Assembly: GCF_048773025.1 (NCBI RefSeq)
Contig: NC_133566.1
Span: forward strand, 15,843,001-15,907,000
Length of the DNA stretch: 64,000 nt
Direction of reading: 5' to 3'
Origin: Camelus bactrianus
Lineage: Eukaryota; Chordata; Mammalia; Artiodactyla; Camelidae
The notes under the pieces are model-generated. The model saw nothing but the letters and a program-made list of their open reading frames with translations, did not search any database and had not been told where the DNA came from. Within the stretch, counting starts at the first letter, position 1. Every line of letters begins with the position of its first letter. Positions 44,650-57,000 of this stretch are shown piece after piece. Position numbers and translations under genes: made by a program.

Positions 44650-45885
44650 AAGAATTTTAGAAATTCTTAGAGGTGAGACCCACCCTGTGTCAGCTATTAA
44701 GTAACCACCTCTCGGCTCCAAACCCACCACCTAGTCTCTGCTGGGTGATGCTGTGCCTGCTCTCTGCAGCCCACATTTCTGCCTTGCCAGCTGCTCCCTA
44801 TCGGGCTGTGCCAAGGAGAGGCGTGTGAGGGAGACTGCAGGGTTGGAGGGGAAGGGACCTGCCCCTCTCACCCTCTTCCCCATCCTGTGAGCATCCCCAG
44901 CCACGCTTCTTCCCCCTGGCACTGCCAGGTCCTTCCTGAGGCTGCAGTTTGCAGGTTTTTCCGACCCCCAGACCCAGCTTCAGTGTGTCTCCCCACAGAC
45001 ACTGACACCAGCTGAGCAGCGCCCCTCCTCCAGGGTCAAGAGTTTCTGCTTTGTGGAGCCCCTTTTCAAAGTCTCTACATTTTCCTCTTTCTTCCCTTAG
45101 CTCCCCCAGCCCTTGGATGGTGGTTGCTTCTGGCAGTTGCTACTTACTTACCCGATACCTTAGCCTCTGTTCTCTTTTTACTCTTTCAATATCAGCTCTC
45201 TATACCTAGTAAGCAATTCTTATTATAAGTAAGTTTTTCTATTCCTATTACATACAGGTTTCTGTCTCCTGACTAGACTCTTGGAGATACAACTCCTGTC
45301 TCTGTTTTACATAGGAGGTGACTGAGACCCAGGGGGGTGGTCTTAAGGCAGTTCGTGAATGCAGTGCTCTTATTCATCCGTAAGAGCAGAGAGATGGTTT
45401 CCCATCTGGGCTTCTGTTTGGACAGAGTGTAGCAGTTGTGTTTTGGCCAAGGAGGTCCACAGTGTAGCTGAGCATGTCAGCCCCTGTGCCTTCGATCTTC
45501 TCTCCACACTGGCTGCATCTGTCTCCTCCTGGCACACAGGGGCTTCCCAGCTTCGTGTCTGCAGATGCCCACTCTGTCCCTGTGACCCGTGTTCCTGTCT
45601 GGAGCACTCCTCCAGCATGAGGGATGGCAGCTCCAGCTCCCCTGCCGTTCCCTTCAGGGCAGGGGATCCCCGTTCTCTGGTTATTTCTGCAGCATTTTTA
45701 ATTCCTGAGGAATTGTCACCAGATCCCACTTTGAGAAACCTGGTTGTACATGAATTCCATTCATTCTCATCCAGAGGAAACCAGCTCTAGGAAAAAGATT
45801 TCTGTTAGGAGAAGGTACCCTGGGCTTGGACTCCTCCTAGAAGACCTGGAACTGCTTACCCCAGAGCCTCCTGGCCAGCAGGGAG
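44650..45885. other. Unique intergenic DNA
   Basis: Single-copy sequence without recognisable gene. Frames at 45359-45790 (plus) and 45370-45729 (minus) overlap one another and carry no domain motif. Confidence 0.45.
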
Positions 45886-48800
45886 GTGTTAGAGAATGTG
45901 CTAATTTCATTCTCTTACATATATCTGTTCAGTTTTCTCAGTACCACTTATTGAAAATACCACCTTTTCTCCATTATGTATTCTTGCCTCCTTTGTCATA
46001 GAATAATTGAACATAAGTGCATGGGTTTATTTAATGGGCTATCTGTCCTGTTCCATTGATTTATGTGTCTGTTTTTGTGCCAATACCATACTGCTTTGAT
46101 TACTGTAGCTTTGTAGTATAGTCTGAAGGCAGGGAGCCTGGTTCCTGCAGCTCTGTTCTCCTTTCTCAAGATTGTTTTAGCTCTTTGGGATCTTGTGTTT
46201 CCATACAAATTTTAACATTTTTTGTTCTAGTTCTTCGAAAAATGCCATTGGTAATTTGATAGGGATTACATTGAATCTGTAGATTGCCTTGGGTAGTATG
46301 GTCATCTTAATGTTGATTGTCCCAATCCAAGAACATGGTATATCTTCCCATCTGTTTATATCATCTTCAATTTCTTTCATTAGTGTCTTACATATTTTGG
46401 AGGACAGGCCATTTGCCTCCTTCAGTAGGTTTATTCCTAGGTATTCTGTTCTTTTCAATGTGGTGGTAAATGGGATTGTTTCCTTAATGTCTCTTTCTGA
46501 TATTTTGCTCTTAGGGTATAGAAGTGCAACAGATTTCTGTGTATTAATTTTGTATCCTGCAATTTATCAGATTCATTGGTGAGCTCCAGTAGTTTTCTAG
46601 TGGCATCCATAAGATTTTCTATGTATAGTATCATGTCATCTGCAAACATTGACAGTTTTTCTTCTTCCTTTCCAGTGTGGACTGCTCTTACTTCTTCTCT
46701 GACTGCTGTGGCTAGGACCTCCAAAACGATGTTGAATAAAAGTGGTGAGAGTGGGTATCCTTGTCTTGTTTTTGATCTTAGAGAGAATGCTTGCTTTTAG
46801 CTTTTCACCGCTGATGGCGCTAGCTGTGAGCTTTTCATATATGCCCTCTATTATTTTGAGGTATGCTCCCTCTGCACCTGCTTTCTGAGAGATTTTTTCT
46901 TTTGGGGGGGTATCTTCTCTGCTAATCTTTTCTTTATTTTTAATTTTTTTTGGAGAGTTTTTTTTTTTATCACAAATGGATGTTGAATTTTATCAAAAGC
47001 TTTTTCTGCATCTAGTGAGATGATTATATGGTTTTTATTCTTCAGTTTGTTGATGTGGTGTATCACACTGATTGATTTGCAAGTATTGAAAAATCCTTGC
47101 ATCCCTGGGATAAATCCCACTTGATCAGGGTGTTTGATCCTTTTAATTATTGTTGGAGTCAGTTTGCTAGTATTTTATGGAGGGTTTTTGCATCTATGTT
47201 CATTAGTTATATTGGCCTGTAATTTTCTTTTTTTGTGATTTTTTTTTTTCTGGTTTTGGTATCAAGGTGATGGTGACCTCATAGAATAAGTTTGGAAGTG
47301 TTCCTTTCTCTGCAATTTTTTTGGAATAATTGAAAAGGATAGGTGTTAACTCTTCTCTAAATGTTTGGTAGAATTCATGTGGTCCTGGACTTTGTTGGGA
47401 GGTTTTTTTAAAAAAAAAATTTAATTCTTTTCTTTTTTTTTTAATTGAAGTGTAGTCAATTTACAATGTTAGTTTCAGGAATGCTGCAAAGCAATTTAGT
47501 TATACATATACATACATACATAGAAATTACATTGTTGGGAGTTTTAAAATTACTGATTCAACTTTAGTACTGGTTATTGGTCTGTCTGTATTTTCTGTTT
47601 CTTTTTGGTTCTGCCTGGGAGACTGTACCTTTCTAAGAATTTGTCCATTTCTCCTAGGTTGTCCATTTGACTGCTGCATCATTGCTCACAGTAGTCTGTT
47701 ATAATCCTTTGTATTTCTGTGGTGTTGGTTGTAACTTCTCCTTTTTCATTTCTGATTTTACTTATCTGGGGCCTCTTCCTTTTTTTCTTGGTGAGTCTGG
47801 CTAAAGGTTTATCAGTCATATTATCTTTTCAAAGAACTAACTTTTAGTTTCATCTTTACTATTTTTTTTTTTTTAGTCTTTATTTCATTTATTTTTGCTA
47901 TGATCTTTATGATTTCTTTCCTTCCACTAATTTTGGGTTTTGTTTATTCTTCTTTCTCGAATTGCTTTTGGTGTAAGGTTGTTTAACCTCTATGTGTTTG
48001 TGTTTTTTGCAGTTTTTTTTCTTGTAGTTGATTTCTAGTCTCATAGTGTTTGGTCAGAAAAGATGCTTGATATAATTTCAATTTTCTTAAATTTACTGAG
48101 GCTCATTTTGTGGCCTATCGTGTGATCTATCCTGGAGAATGTTCCATGTGCACTTGAAAAGAATGTGTATTTTACTGCTTTTGGATGGAATGCTCTATAA
48201 ATATCAACTAAGTCCATTTGGTCTAGTGGGTTATTTAAGGCCTATGTTACCTTATTGATTTTCTGTCTAATTTGTTCATTGATGTTAAGTGGGGTGTTAG
48301 AGTCCCCTGCTACTATTGTGTTCCTGTCAGGTTTCTCCTTTTACGTCTGTTAACAGTTGCCTTATATATTGAGGTGCTCCTTTGTTGGGTGCATATATAT
48401 TTACAATTGTTATATCCTCTTCTTGGATTGATTCCTTGATCATTATATAGTGTCCTTCTTTGTCTCTTGTAACAGTCTTTATATGTTTTTCTTTCTTTTT
48501 TAAGTCTTTATATTAAAATCTATTTTGTCTGATCTAAGTATTGCTACTCCGCTTTCTTTTTATTTCCATTTGTGTGAAATACCATTTCCTTCCTCTCACT
48601 TTCATTCTGTATGTGTCTCTTGATCTGAAGGGAGTTTTGTAGGCAGTATTTATACTGGTCTTGATTTTGTATTCATTTAGCTACTCTATGCCTTTTAGTT
48701 GGAGATTTAGTCTGTTTACTTTTAAGATAGTTATTGATGTGTATGTTCTTACTGCTATTTGTTAATTGTTTTGGGTTTGTTTTTGTGGGCCTTTTTGTCC

Positions 48801-50165
48801 CCTTTCTTCTTCTGTTCTCTTCTCTTGTGATTTGATGATTATCTTTAATGTTGTGTTTGGATTCCTCTTGCCTTTTTGTGTGTATGTCTGTTACACATTT
48901 TTGGTTTGTGGTTACCGTGAGGTTTTTGTACAGCAGCCTCTATGTCTCTGTCTCTCTATATGTGATTAAGTTGCTATCTTTTCATTTCAAATGCATTTTA
49001 AATGCCTTGCTGTTGTATGCTCCTCCCCTCACAATGATTGCTTTTGCTCTCATATTTTACCTCTAATTGTTTTGCATTTCCCTTAACTGCTTATTGTGGT
49101 TCAAGGTGATTTTACTACTTTTGTCATTTAATGCCCCTACTAGTTCTGTGTGTGGATGATTTCCTACCTTTATGTTTGCCTCTTCCGGTGAGCATTTTCA
49201 TTCGGTAATTTTGTTTCTTTTTGTGGCCTTTTCTTTTCACCTAGAGAAGTTTCTGTAACATTTGTTGTAGAGTTGGTTTGGTGGTGCTTAATTGTTTTAG
49301 CTTTTGATTTCTCTGTCAAATCTGATTGAGAGCCTTGATGAGTATAGTATTCTTGGTTGCAGGTTTTTGCCTATCATTACTTTAAATGTATCTTGCCACT
49401 CCCTTGTGACCTGCAGTTTCTGCTGAAAAATCAGGTAATAGCCTTATGAGCATTCCTTTGTATGTGATTGTTGCTTTCCCCTTGCTGCTTTTAGTAGGCT
49501 GTCTTTAATTTTTGTCGTTTTGATTACAATGTGTCCTGGTGTGTTCCTTATTGGGTTAATCCTGTATGGAACTCTGCACTTCCTTGACTTGAGTGACTGT
49601 CTCCTTTCCCAGGTTAGGGAAGTTTTCAGCTCTTATCTCTTCAAATATTTTCTTAGCCTTTTCTCCTTCTGGGACCCCTATAATGTGAGTATTAGTGTGC
49701 TTAATGTTGTCCCAGAGGGCTCTTAAACTGTCATTTCTTTTCATTCTTTTTTCTGTTCAGTGGGAGTGATTTCCACTGCTCTGTCTTCCAGCTCACTGAT
49801 CCATCCTTTGTATCATTTAGTCTACTATTGATTCCTTCTGGCGTATTTTTCACTTCAGTTATTATATTCTTCATCTCTGTTTGGTTGTTCTTTGTATTTT
49901 CTAACTCTTGTTAAAAACTTCTTACTCCTCACAATGTGCATCCATTCTCCTCCCAAGTTCTTTGACATCTTTACAATCATTCCTCTGAACTCTTTCTCAA
50001 GTAGATTTCCTATCTCTACTTTACTTAGTTCTTCTGAGGTTTTATCTTGTTTCTTCATCTGGAACATATTCCTCTGCTGCTTCATTTTGTCTAAGTTGCC
50101 ATTTGTATCTTTATGTCTGTGGAAGGTTAGTCCTCCCCAGAAGGTACTTAGCCACTTAATAAATG
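45885..50165 (-). mobile_element. Long antisense L1 LINE with ORF1 and ORF2
   Basis: On the minus strand, ORF1 lies at about 50150-49250 (LWDNIKHTNTHIIGVPEGEK near 49700), the inter-ORF stretch near 48900, and ORF2 from about 48720 to 45885, where it is cut off before its 3' end. Reverse transcriptase wording is clear: [20 protein letters not shown] followed by AFDKIQHPF near 47000, and [20 protein letters not shown] near 46650. ORF1 and ORF2 are interrupted, so it is not active. A reversed L1 3' end is inserted at 47425-47545. It is the longest L1 copy in the window and ends about 400 bp from the NCAPH poly(A) signal. Confidence 0.9.
47425..47545 (-). mobile_element. Short L1 3' end inserted within the long L1
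   Basis: A T run with TTAATTGAAGTGTAGTCAAT, then TTACAATGTTAGTTTCAGGA, is the reversed L1 3' end and interrupts ORF2 of the larger copy. Confidence 0.75.
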
Positions 50166-50176
50166 TTAGCAATTTT

Positions 50177-50340
50177 AAACAAGGTCCTACTTTATAGGAA
50201 CCTACTTTATAGGTCCTACTTTACAGGGAACTATATTCAGTACCTTGTAATGGCCTCTAATGAATAAGACTATCACTGTGCTGTACACCAGAAATTAACA
50301 CAACATTGTATATCGACTACACTTTGAAATTAAAAAAAAA
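50177..50340 (+). mobile_element. L1 3' end insertion, sense
   Basis: GGGAACTATATTCAGTACCT, CTGTACACCAGAAATTAACA and ACATTGTATATCGACTACAC end in an A run. A 9-bp repeat AGCAATTTT at 50168-50176 and 50341-50349 is a likely target duplication. The 5' part holds three copies of a CCTACTTTA motif. Confidence 0.75.
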
Positions 50341-50564
50341 AGCAATTTTTAGTATTATCACTCTCCAACAGAACTCATAGGCCCAATGGACCCAATCTTG
50401 AAATTCCCACTCTCCCACAAGATCATTTCAGCCCTTCAGCCCTTAAGCATTTCCTGCCTTAAACCGACATGTGGGTCTCTTGTCTAGCGAACAGGTCCGC
50501 ATCCCCCTTGAGCATAAGGATCAGGTCCAACACTTATGTCGTGGGCACTCAGATAGTTTGCCAA

Positions 50565-51000
50565 GCATATTATTTAGAATGATTTTATTTTTAAGCATAT
50601 ATATACATTTTTAAGCACATATATGATGTATTTTATATACATGGATTTGGTAGCTGTTAAAGGACAAGTGCCTACTGGGGAATTCTTTTCTACAAGAGTG
50701 AAGTATGGAAAACAACAGAGCAATTTAGGAGACAAACTATACATGGATACAAAAGATGGACACAGTTTCCATAATCACAAATGGTATCCTCCCCGTCTCC
50801 TCCCTCCTCCTCACCACAGAGCAGAAAATTTTTATCAAGGACAGAGCTTCAGGGTTCCCAGATGGTGAAGGAGACAGGAAGAGCAAAAGAGAAGTAGGTA
50901 CTCTGGTGGCTGGCCGCAGCCTCGCCACAAGCCCACAGCATCGTAGCACCGAGTGTAGATGTGCTGGTCACTGAAGAAGCGAGGACTTCTCCCCGTAAAC
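50565..51000 (-). other. NCAPH: NCAPH 3' untranslated region
   Basis: The stretch runs from just after the stop codon to the first AATAAA on the minus strand (50589-50584), with cleavage expected some 15-25 bp further. A GT-rich stretch follows at about 50540. The length of about 435 nt is an estimate. Confidence 0.55.
50584..50589 (-). terminator. NCAPH: NCAPH poly(A) signal AATAAA
   Basis: The first canonical hexamer downstream of the NCAPH stop, on the minus strand. Confidence 0.55.
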
Positions 51001-51060
51001 TCAGTCTCCTTGCCCCACGAGCACATCAGAAAGATCCTCGGTTCCTTCCAGCTTTAGGTT
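51001..51060 (-). CDS. NCAPH: NCAPH last coding exon and stop
   Basis: After acceptor CCTTTAG comes [19 protein letters not shown] and TGA at 51003-51001. The human end is the same except Arg for the Gly in VGQGD. The intron before it is about 2.1 kb. Confidence 0.95.
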   Translation of the reverse strand, partial: NLKLEGTEDLSDVLVGQGD

Positions 51061-54000
51061 CTAAAGGAAGATGAAACACACATGAACTTTGGTATACAGA
51101 GAATACAACAATCATCCAACAAACTCTAATGGAGGTAACAAGGTAGTGACCACAAAGAATGAGGTTTGACCCATTGATTATAAGTAAAACTGTCACAGCA
51201 AATATAATTTGTGTGATGAAGCTGGTTCCAAATCCTTGCCAATCACAGAAGGAAAGAGGAAAAAGCAAAAAGCAAGCCTTCTCTGGCTCTGCTTCTTACA
51301 ATAATCTCTCTGTAAAGGGCTCAAAAGCTAAGCTCTTTGCCCTGAAGGAGCTGAGGGAAGTGACAGGGAGGCCCCCAGGGACCATGACACACATTCATTA
51401 GCCCCACCCCTGCAGTGCCTCAGAACCTCACCTCTTGATGATGGCCATTATGTCTACGCTCTCTCTCCTGTCCCCACATAGGCCTTTCTCCTGCCTCCCA
51501 ATTCTTCCCTGACCTCCTGCCCGTAGATCTGCCACCAGCTCCAGGTAACTGTTCCCTCAGGACGAAACAATGGTCAGAAGCCCTTCTTCCCTGACTTCAC
51601 CATAACCACCCTCCCCTCTCCCGGCACTGGAGGTGGGTGTGGTGTGCTGGCACTCAAGAGCCCTGCACCCTTTTAGTGTACCTTCTTCCACTGCTCAAGA
51701 TGGGCAGCTCAAACCTCACTTCTCGGTGGGTATATGAGGGGGAGCTCATTACCAGAGTGGCTGATGAAAACCAGATGGTTGGAAAAACCAGATGGCAGAG
51801 TGGTTGATGAAAGCCAGATGGTTGAAAAAACCAGATGGCAGAGAAAAACCAGAAGGAAGGCCAAAAGGTGGGTCATATCCTGGCACTAGGTGTTGTGAGA
51901 TTTCTCTTGGTGGCTCTAAGCTCTCAATTATCACAGATCCCTATAGATTATCATGGTAACTGTCAGGGACTGTGTTACCAGTCAAATCTTCTCAATAGCC
52001 CAAAGCCAGGCCCAAGCAGTGGCCTCAGTACTTAGCCCAACGAGTCATGGTCCATCTCCCGATTCTTCTGGGGCCCCTTAGAGAGAGATTTGATCACAGC
52101 AAAATGAGCAAAGCTGGCAATGCCGCTGGGGTAGGCAGAATAGTGCTGGAGCCAGAGCGCAGTGGACCGCGGTGAAGCCTGGAACCATGGATGCTTTTTA
52201 GCAGTGTGTCTGCTTGGCCCCAGTCTATGGGAACTGAGTGAGGGCCAGAGAGCCGCTCTCTCCCAGCAAAAGGCACCCTGGCCCAGTGCAGCATGATTCT
52301 CGGGCTGGTGCAACCGAGTGAAATCACCAACACTCTTAGAACCTGTGACTCAGGGTAAGTTTCTGAGCTTTAGAGGCACCATACATTTTAGAGGCCTGTG
52401 CGTGCTGAGAGAACACACGGACTGGGAGTCAGGCCTCACCCAGAAAAGCTTAGCAGTGGTACTTGTGAACAGAGCCAGCCCCAAGCCCTAGTGATGCTCA
52501 CGGAATATACTACAGCCCAGCCCACGGTCCTGAGGACAGTAAAGGACATCAGCCTTCAAGCAGCACCAACACACGGGCTTGCTGGCTGCCTGGCTGGGGT
52601 GCCTCCACAGGTTCCTGAGAAGATGGGTCTCCACCTGCCCCTTCAGTGACTGTCCCACAGCCACTCAGCTCTGCTGGCTGGCGTGGCACAGGGAGGAGCC
52701 AGGTACACTGTCACAGCCAGCACTTCTGCTGCCTCCGTCCCCATGACAGACATCTCTATTCCCAAGGCTTTCTTCACGGCTCACGGTGGCTCCACGTTGC
52801 CAGTATTGCCTCCCCATCTCTAATCTCTTCCTGCGTTGGTCTCTTTTCCAGCCTCTTCTCTCACCTCTTCTCCCCGCCTCGTTTCCCACATGTCCTGACT
52901 TTGGCTCTGACAAGATTTGGCCTTTAAGGCCTTTGACACCCAATAATGTAAAAGCACTTTATGTTTTCAGGATGGAAACTGATAGATCACAATTTCAGCA
53001 TCTAATATTTTTCCATTTGGATCCTCATAATTTTCATTTCTGATCACACCTGATGGCCTTTCTCTAAGCTATTTTTAGGTGCCTGGTTAACCCTCTGGGT
53101 TAAAGGTACTCCACAACTAATAAAAAGCTCCAAAAGGTTATCACAGATAGAGAACACGCCCACACTTACCAGGTTTACCTACCTTTTCATTGGCCAAATG
53201 TAGGAGACACGCAAAGGCCAGAGGTATAGAGAGGTTCTGAGCCATGAGGGGAGGCAGGCTGGGAAACAAGGAGACAAATAAGGATTTAGCTGTCACTGCA
53301 ATTCTAGGAACAAAGGCTCTTTCATCAAGTATGAATGCACATGTCCAATGAATAAACTAATGAGAAACAAAAAAATATTTCAGATGCCTTTCAGAAGCAG
53401 GTTTTTTTGGGGGGAGGCAGGAGTTGGGGTGGTGGTAATTAGGCTTATTTTAACGGGGGTACTGGCAATTGAACCCAAGACCGCTAGCAATGCTAAGAAC
53501 ACACTCTACCACTGCGCTATACCCTCCCTGAGAGACAGGTTTTTTGTTTATTTGGGAAATTAAATATTTCCTGTTGCAGTCCAGCCACTGGTGCAGGAAA
53601 AAAATGCCTTTTTAAAGCTGGACTATATTAACTCTTTTACCAATGCAGAGAAGAAATGGAAAAACCGCAAAAGTGTTAAAACAGCAGGGCGTGTGTGGAG
53701 GGGTCTCTCACACCAACAGCTCGGGCTGGAGCTCCCTCAGCCAGAGCTCGGTGGAGGCGGGGGCAGGGCCCCGAATCTGTGGCTTGTACCTCTTCTGCAG
53801 GTCCTTTGTCAGCCCGCTGAGCATCTTCTTGTCAGCCACCCCCACTGCATCCCCTGCTTGTCCATTCTCACTGTGGTTGGCCTAACAGAAAGACACAGAT
53901 CAGACTGGGGCCAGTACATTTTTGAGAGAGCAACATAAACTTGTAAAGCTGTATTTCTAAAAAGAAAAACCTATATCAGATCAAAATCAAAACGATTTCT

Positions 54001-57000
54001 TAGGTACACTTTGAACAAAAAGGATCTATAAAGGGACCCAGTGCCTCAGCCAAACTTCTGCTCAGGGTATGTTCTGGACCACAACACTGACACTAACCAA
54101 GTTATGGCAAATGTGGATGTTGGTGGCCAGTATAATCCCAGTAAAGGAAAAACTGCAAAGAGGCTTCTAGGTCCCTCTGAAAAACAAAGTAAGAAAAAAA
54201 TGGCAAAACAATAACAAAAAGCCACAATCATTTATAGCTTCTACTGGACTACACAGCCAAGAACAGCAGAGGATCCATACCTAAAAGTAGACTTAAACTT
54301 AAACACACACAAAACAGGGGCCACCTCCTTGCTAGTAGCCAAGCAAGGAATTATGAAACAATATTATATCTGGTATTTGTATTAAAATAACTCAGAATTT
54401 GTACATGGTGTGGGGGGAGGGACAACAATGGGTGATAACATGGATAAAACACTGATAACTATTGGAAATGGGCTTTGATTATACTATTTTCTACTTAAAA
54501 AAAATTGTGAGTGGGTTTTTTTAGGGGAGAGGGATTAGGTTGATCTATTTACTTATTTAATGGAGGTGCTGGGGATTGAACCCGAGATCCCATGAATGCT
54601 AAGCACACACTCTACCACTGAGCTATATCTTCCCCCTGTTTTCTATTTTTGAATGTTTAAAAATTTTCATAATAAAGAGTTGCTTGTTTAAATAAACCTT
54701 TAATTAACCAGAATCCCTGGATTCTGTCACTTAAATTCAGAGGTTAAGTAGAAGCCTCTTCCTACTTTTTAAAAGGCACATTTCTTTTACATTTGCATCC
54801 TATCCTCCTTTAACTGATAAAACCTAATGAATATGACTGAAGCTTTATCTGACATCTAAGACTGCACAACTCAGTCTTCTATTGAATCATGAAATTTCAC
54901 TTCTCAGACAACAGAAGGTGTAATAGAATGGGTTGAGTTTGGAAAGCTGAGCAGAAGGAGTCTGGAAGACAAGTTGGAAGGATTCTACTTAAGCAGAGAG
55001 TTCCACTTAGTTGGGAAGAGTTAATCAAGGGTTCACTTTGCTCTGAAGGAGAGAAAATTTGACAGCATTTTTAATATACATATAAAATATGTGTATGTAT
55101 TTCACTACTTTCCTACTTTCCCAAATCAGAATTATTAGATCAAAGGGCTTAAACATTTTATGGCACCTGAGATGTTAGAATTTGCTTTCCAAAAGGGTCA
55201 TTTATCAACTTAACTTACACCAGCAGTGAATAAGTACTCCAATTTTCCCCCAATCTACACCAAAAAACATTTAATTGCTAAGGCTGTTATTTTAAAGCAG
55301 CATAAAGATGTTCTCATTTGTATTTTTTGATTACCAGCAAGGCTGAATAATGTCCCACACACTGGTTTACCATCTGTATCACCATTTTTGTGACCTGCCC
55401 ATTCATATACTTGGTTCATTTCTCTTTCAAAGGTGTGATGTTTTCCTATATTTCTGAATGGATGGTTTCCACATTAGCGCTATTGGTCTTAGAGCTCAGA
55501 CAAGAGCTGCTCTCCTACGTGCTGGGCACCTACAGAGCGAGCAGAACACCTTACCTCTGCGCCCACCTGCTTGGGGGTTTCTGTCAGCAGACTCCACATG
55601 CTCTGCTTCAACTTCTTCATGTCCATCTTCTTGGCAGTCTTAGCATATTGAATTTCAATTTTATTCACCTGAAATAGGTACGTGACAAGTAAAACTAAGC
55701 AGAAGAAAGAAACGTTTACCATTAGCTCTTTGTAAAAAGAAAGTCTGAAGTTCAAACAAAGAATCTAGGTTAAACCACAAAGTTACAGAGCTTTCTTTGG
55801 ATATACTAAAATAGAGTCCCTCATTTCAGTCCAATTTCATTTTGATCAAGTGCAATCTTCATTAAGGCTATCCTGGAATTCCAGTGTAAAAGAAATAAGT
55901 GAATCAAATATATATGAAAGCAAAATAGATAAACAAGTTCTACTGTATAGAACAGGGAACTGTATTTAATATCTGTAGTAACCTATAATGAAAAAGAATA
56001 TGAAAAGGAATATATATATGTAGTTGGGTGACTGCAACATTGTGCTGTGCACCAGAAATTAACAACATTGTAAACTGACTATACTTCAATTTAAAAAAAT
56101 TTTTAAATAAAAAAACAAATATATATATATATACAGATATATATATATATATATATGAAGGCACCAAGCCTGTCGGTTTAGAATAGATGCTTGATGTATG
56201 ATAATTTAATGAGTTGAATCCGGCTAATATTTTCCAGTGCCAAGTAGCTAGCACAACCGGCACAGAAACCCACCTTCTCTGCCTGCAGTCTTCTTTCACA
56301 TACTTTCCTTGTGACTGGCTTGCCCCTAGTCATATGCTTTATCACAATCTTTGGAGAGATGGCTAGTTCCACACAAACATAACTAGCATCAGTTCATTCA
56401 CTACAACCTTATTTAAGAATCAGTCACTTAGCAATGGGTTAAAATCAAGAAGGAAAAAACCCAAGCTCAGACCAATGTGACTCTCATGAAAGAGGCAAAT
56501 TAAATAGATCACAAACAACATCAAACGTAATTCTTGGCTTCATCCTTACCTTCTGAGGCTCAGCTACCAGATTTGACTCCCCATAAGTGGTGATGTCTAA
56601 TCCCTGGACTTGAGGCACGTCACTGTTGTCTTGTGTTGTTGTAGGCGGCTGGCCAGAATGAGGTGTAAGGTCAGAGGTCCCAACTGGTCCCACAAATAAG
56701 TCATCTGACTCTTCATAATCACTGTCAGCAGCCTGGGCAAGGAAATAGCTCTTTAGGTTTGGCACAGCTGCTGGAAGGGCTTAGAAATACCCTTGAAACA
56801 GATTCCGTAGGCAGCAAGAGTAGGGCGCGCGAGAGTTCGTGACATTGAGTCAAACCTAGGATGGGCTTCCAGGTGCCTCCAGTCATCTTCCTGTTGCACA
56901 TAAACCCTACTGGGGAGTCGTCTGTTAACTAAGACCTCTGTAGTGAGAGTTAAAAGGAATCCAACAATCACAACAGCCACAGTGTCCTTTTGCTTCTAAT

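Noticed and set aside
52032-52333. Minus-strand frames in the last NCAPH intron that could be an extra exon
   Set aside because: The NCAPH winged helix continues directly from 53183 to 51060 in phase and matches human, so no exon is missing. The translation matches nothing I recognise.
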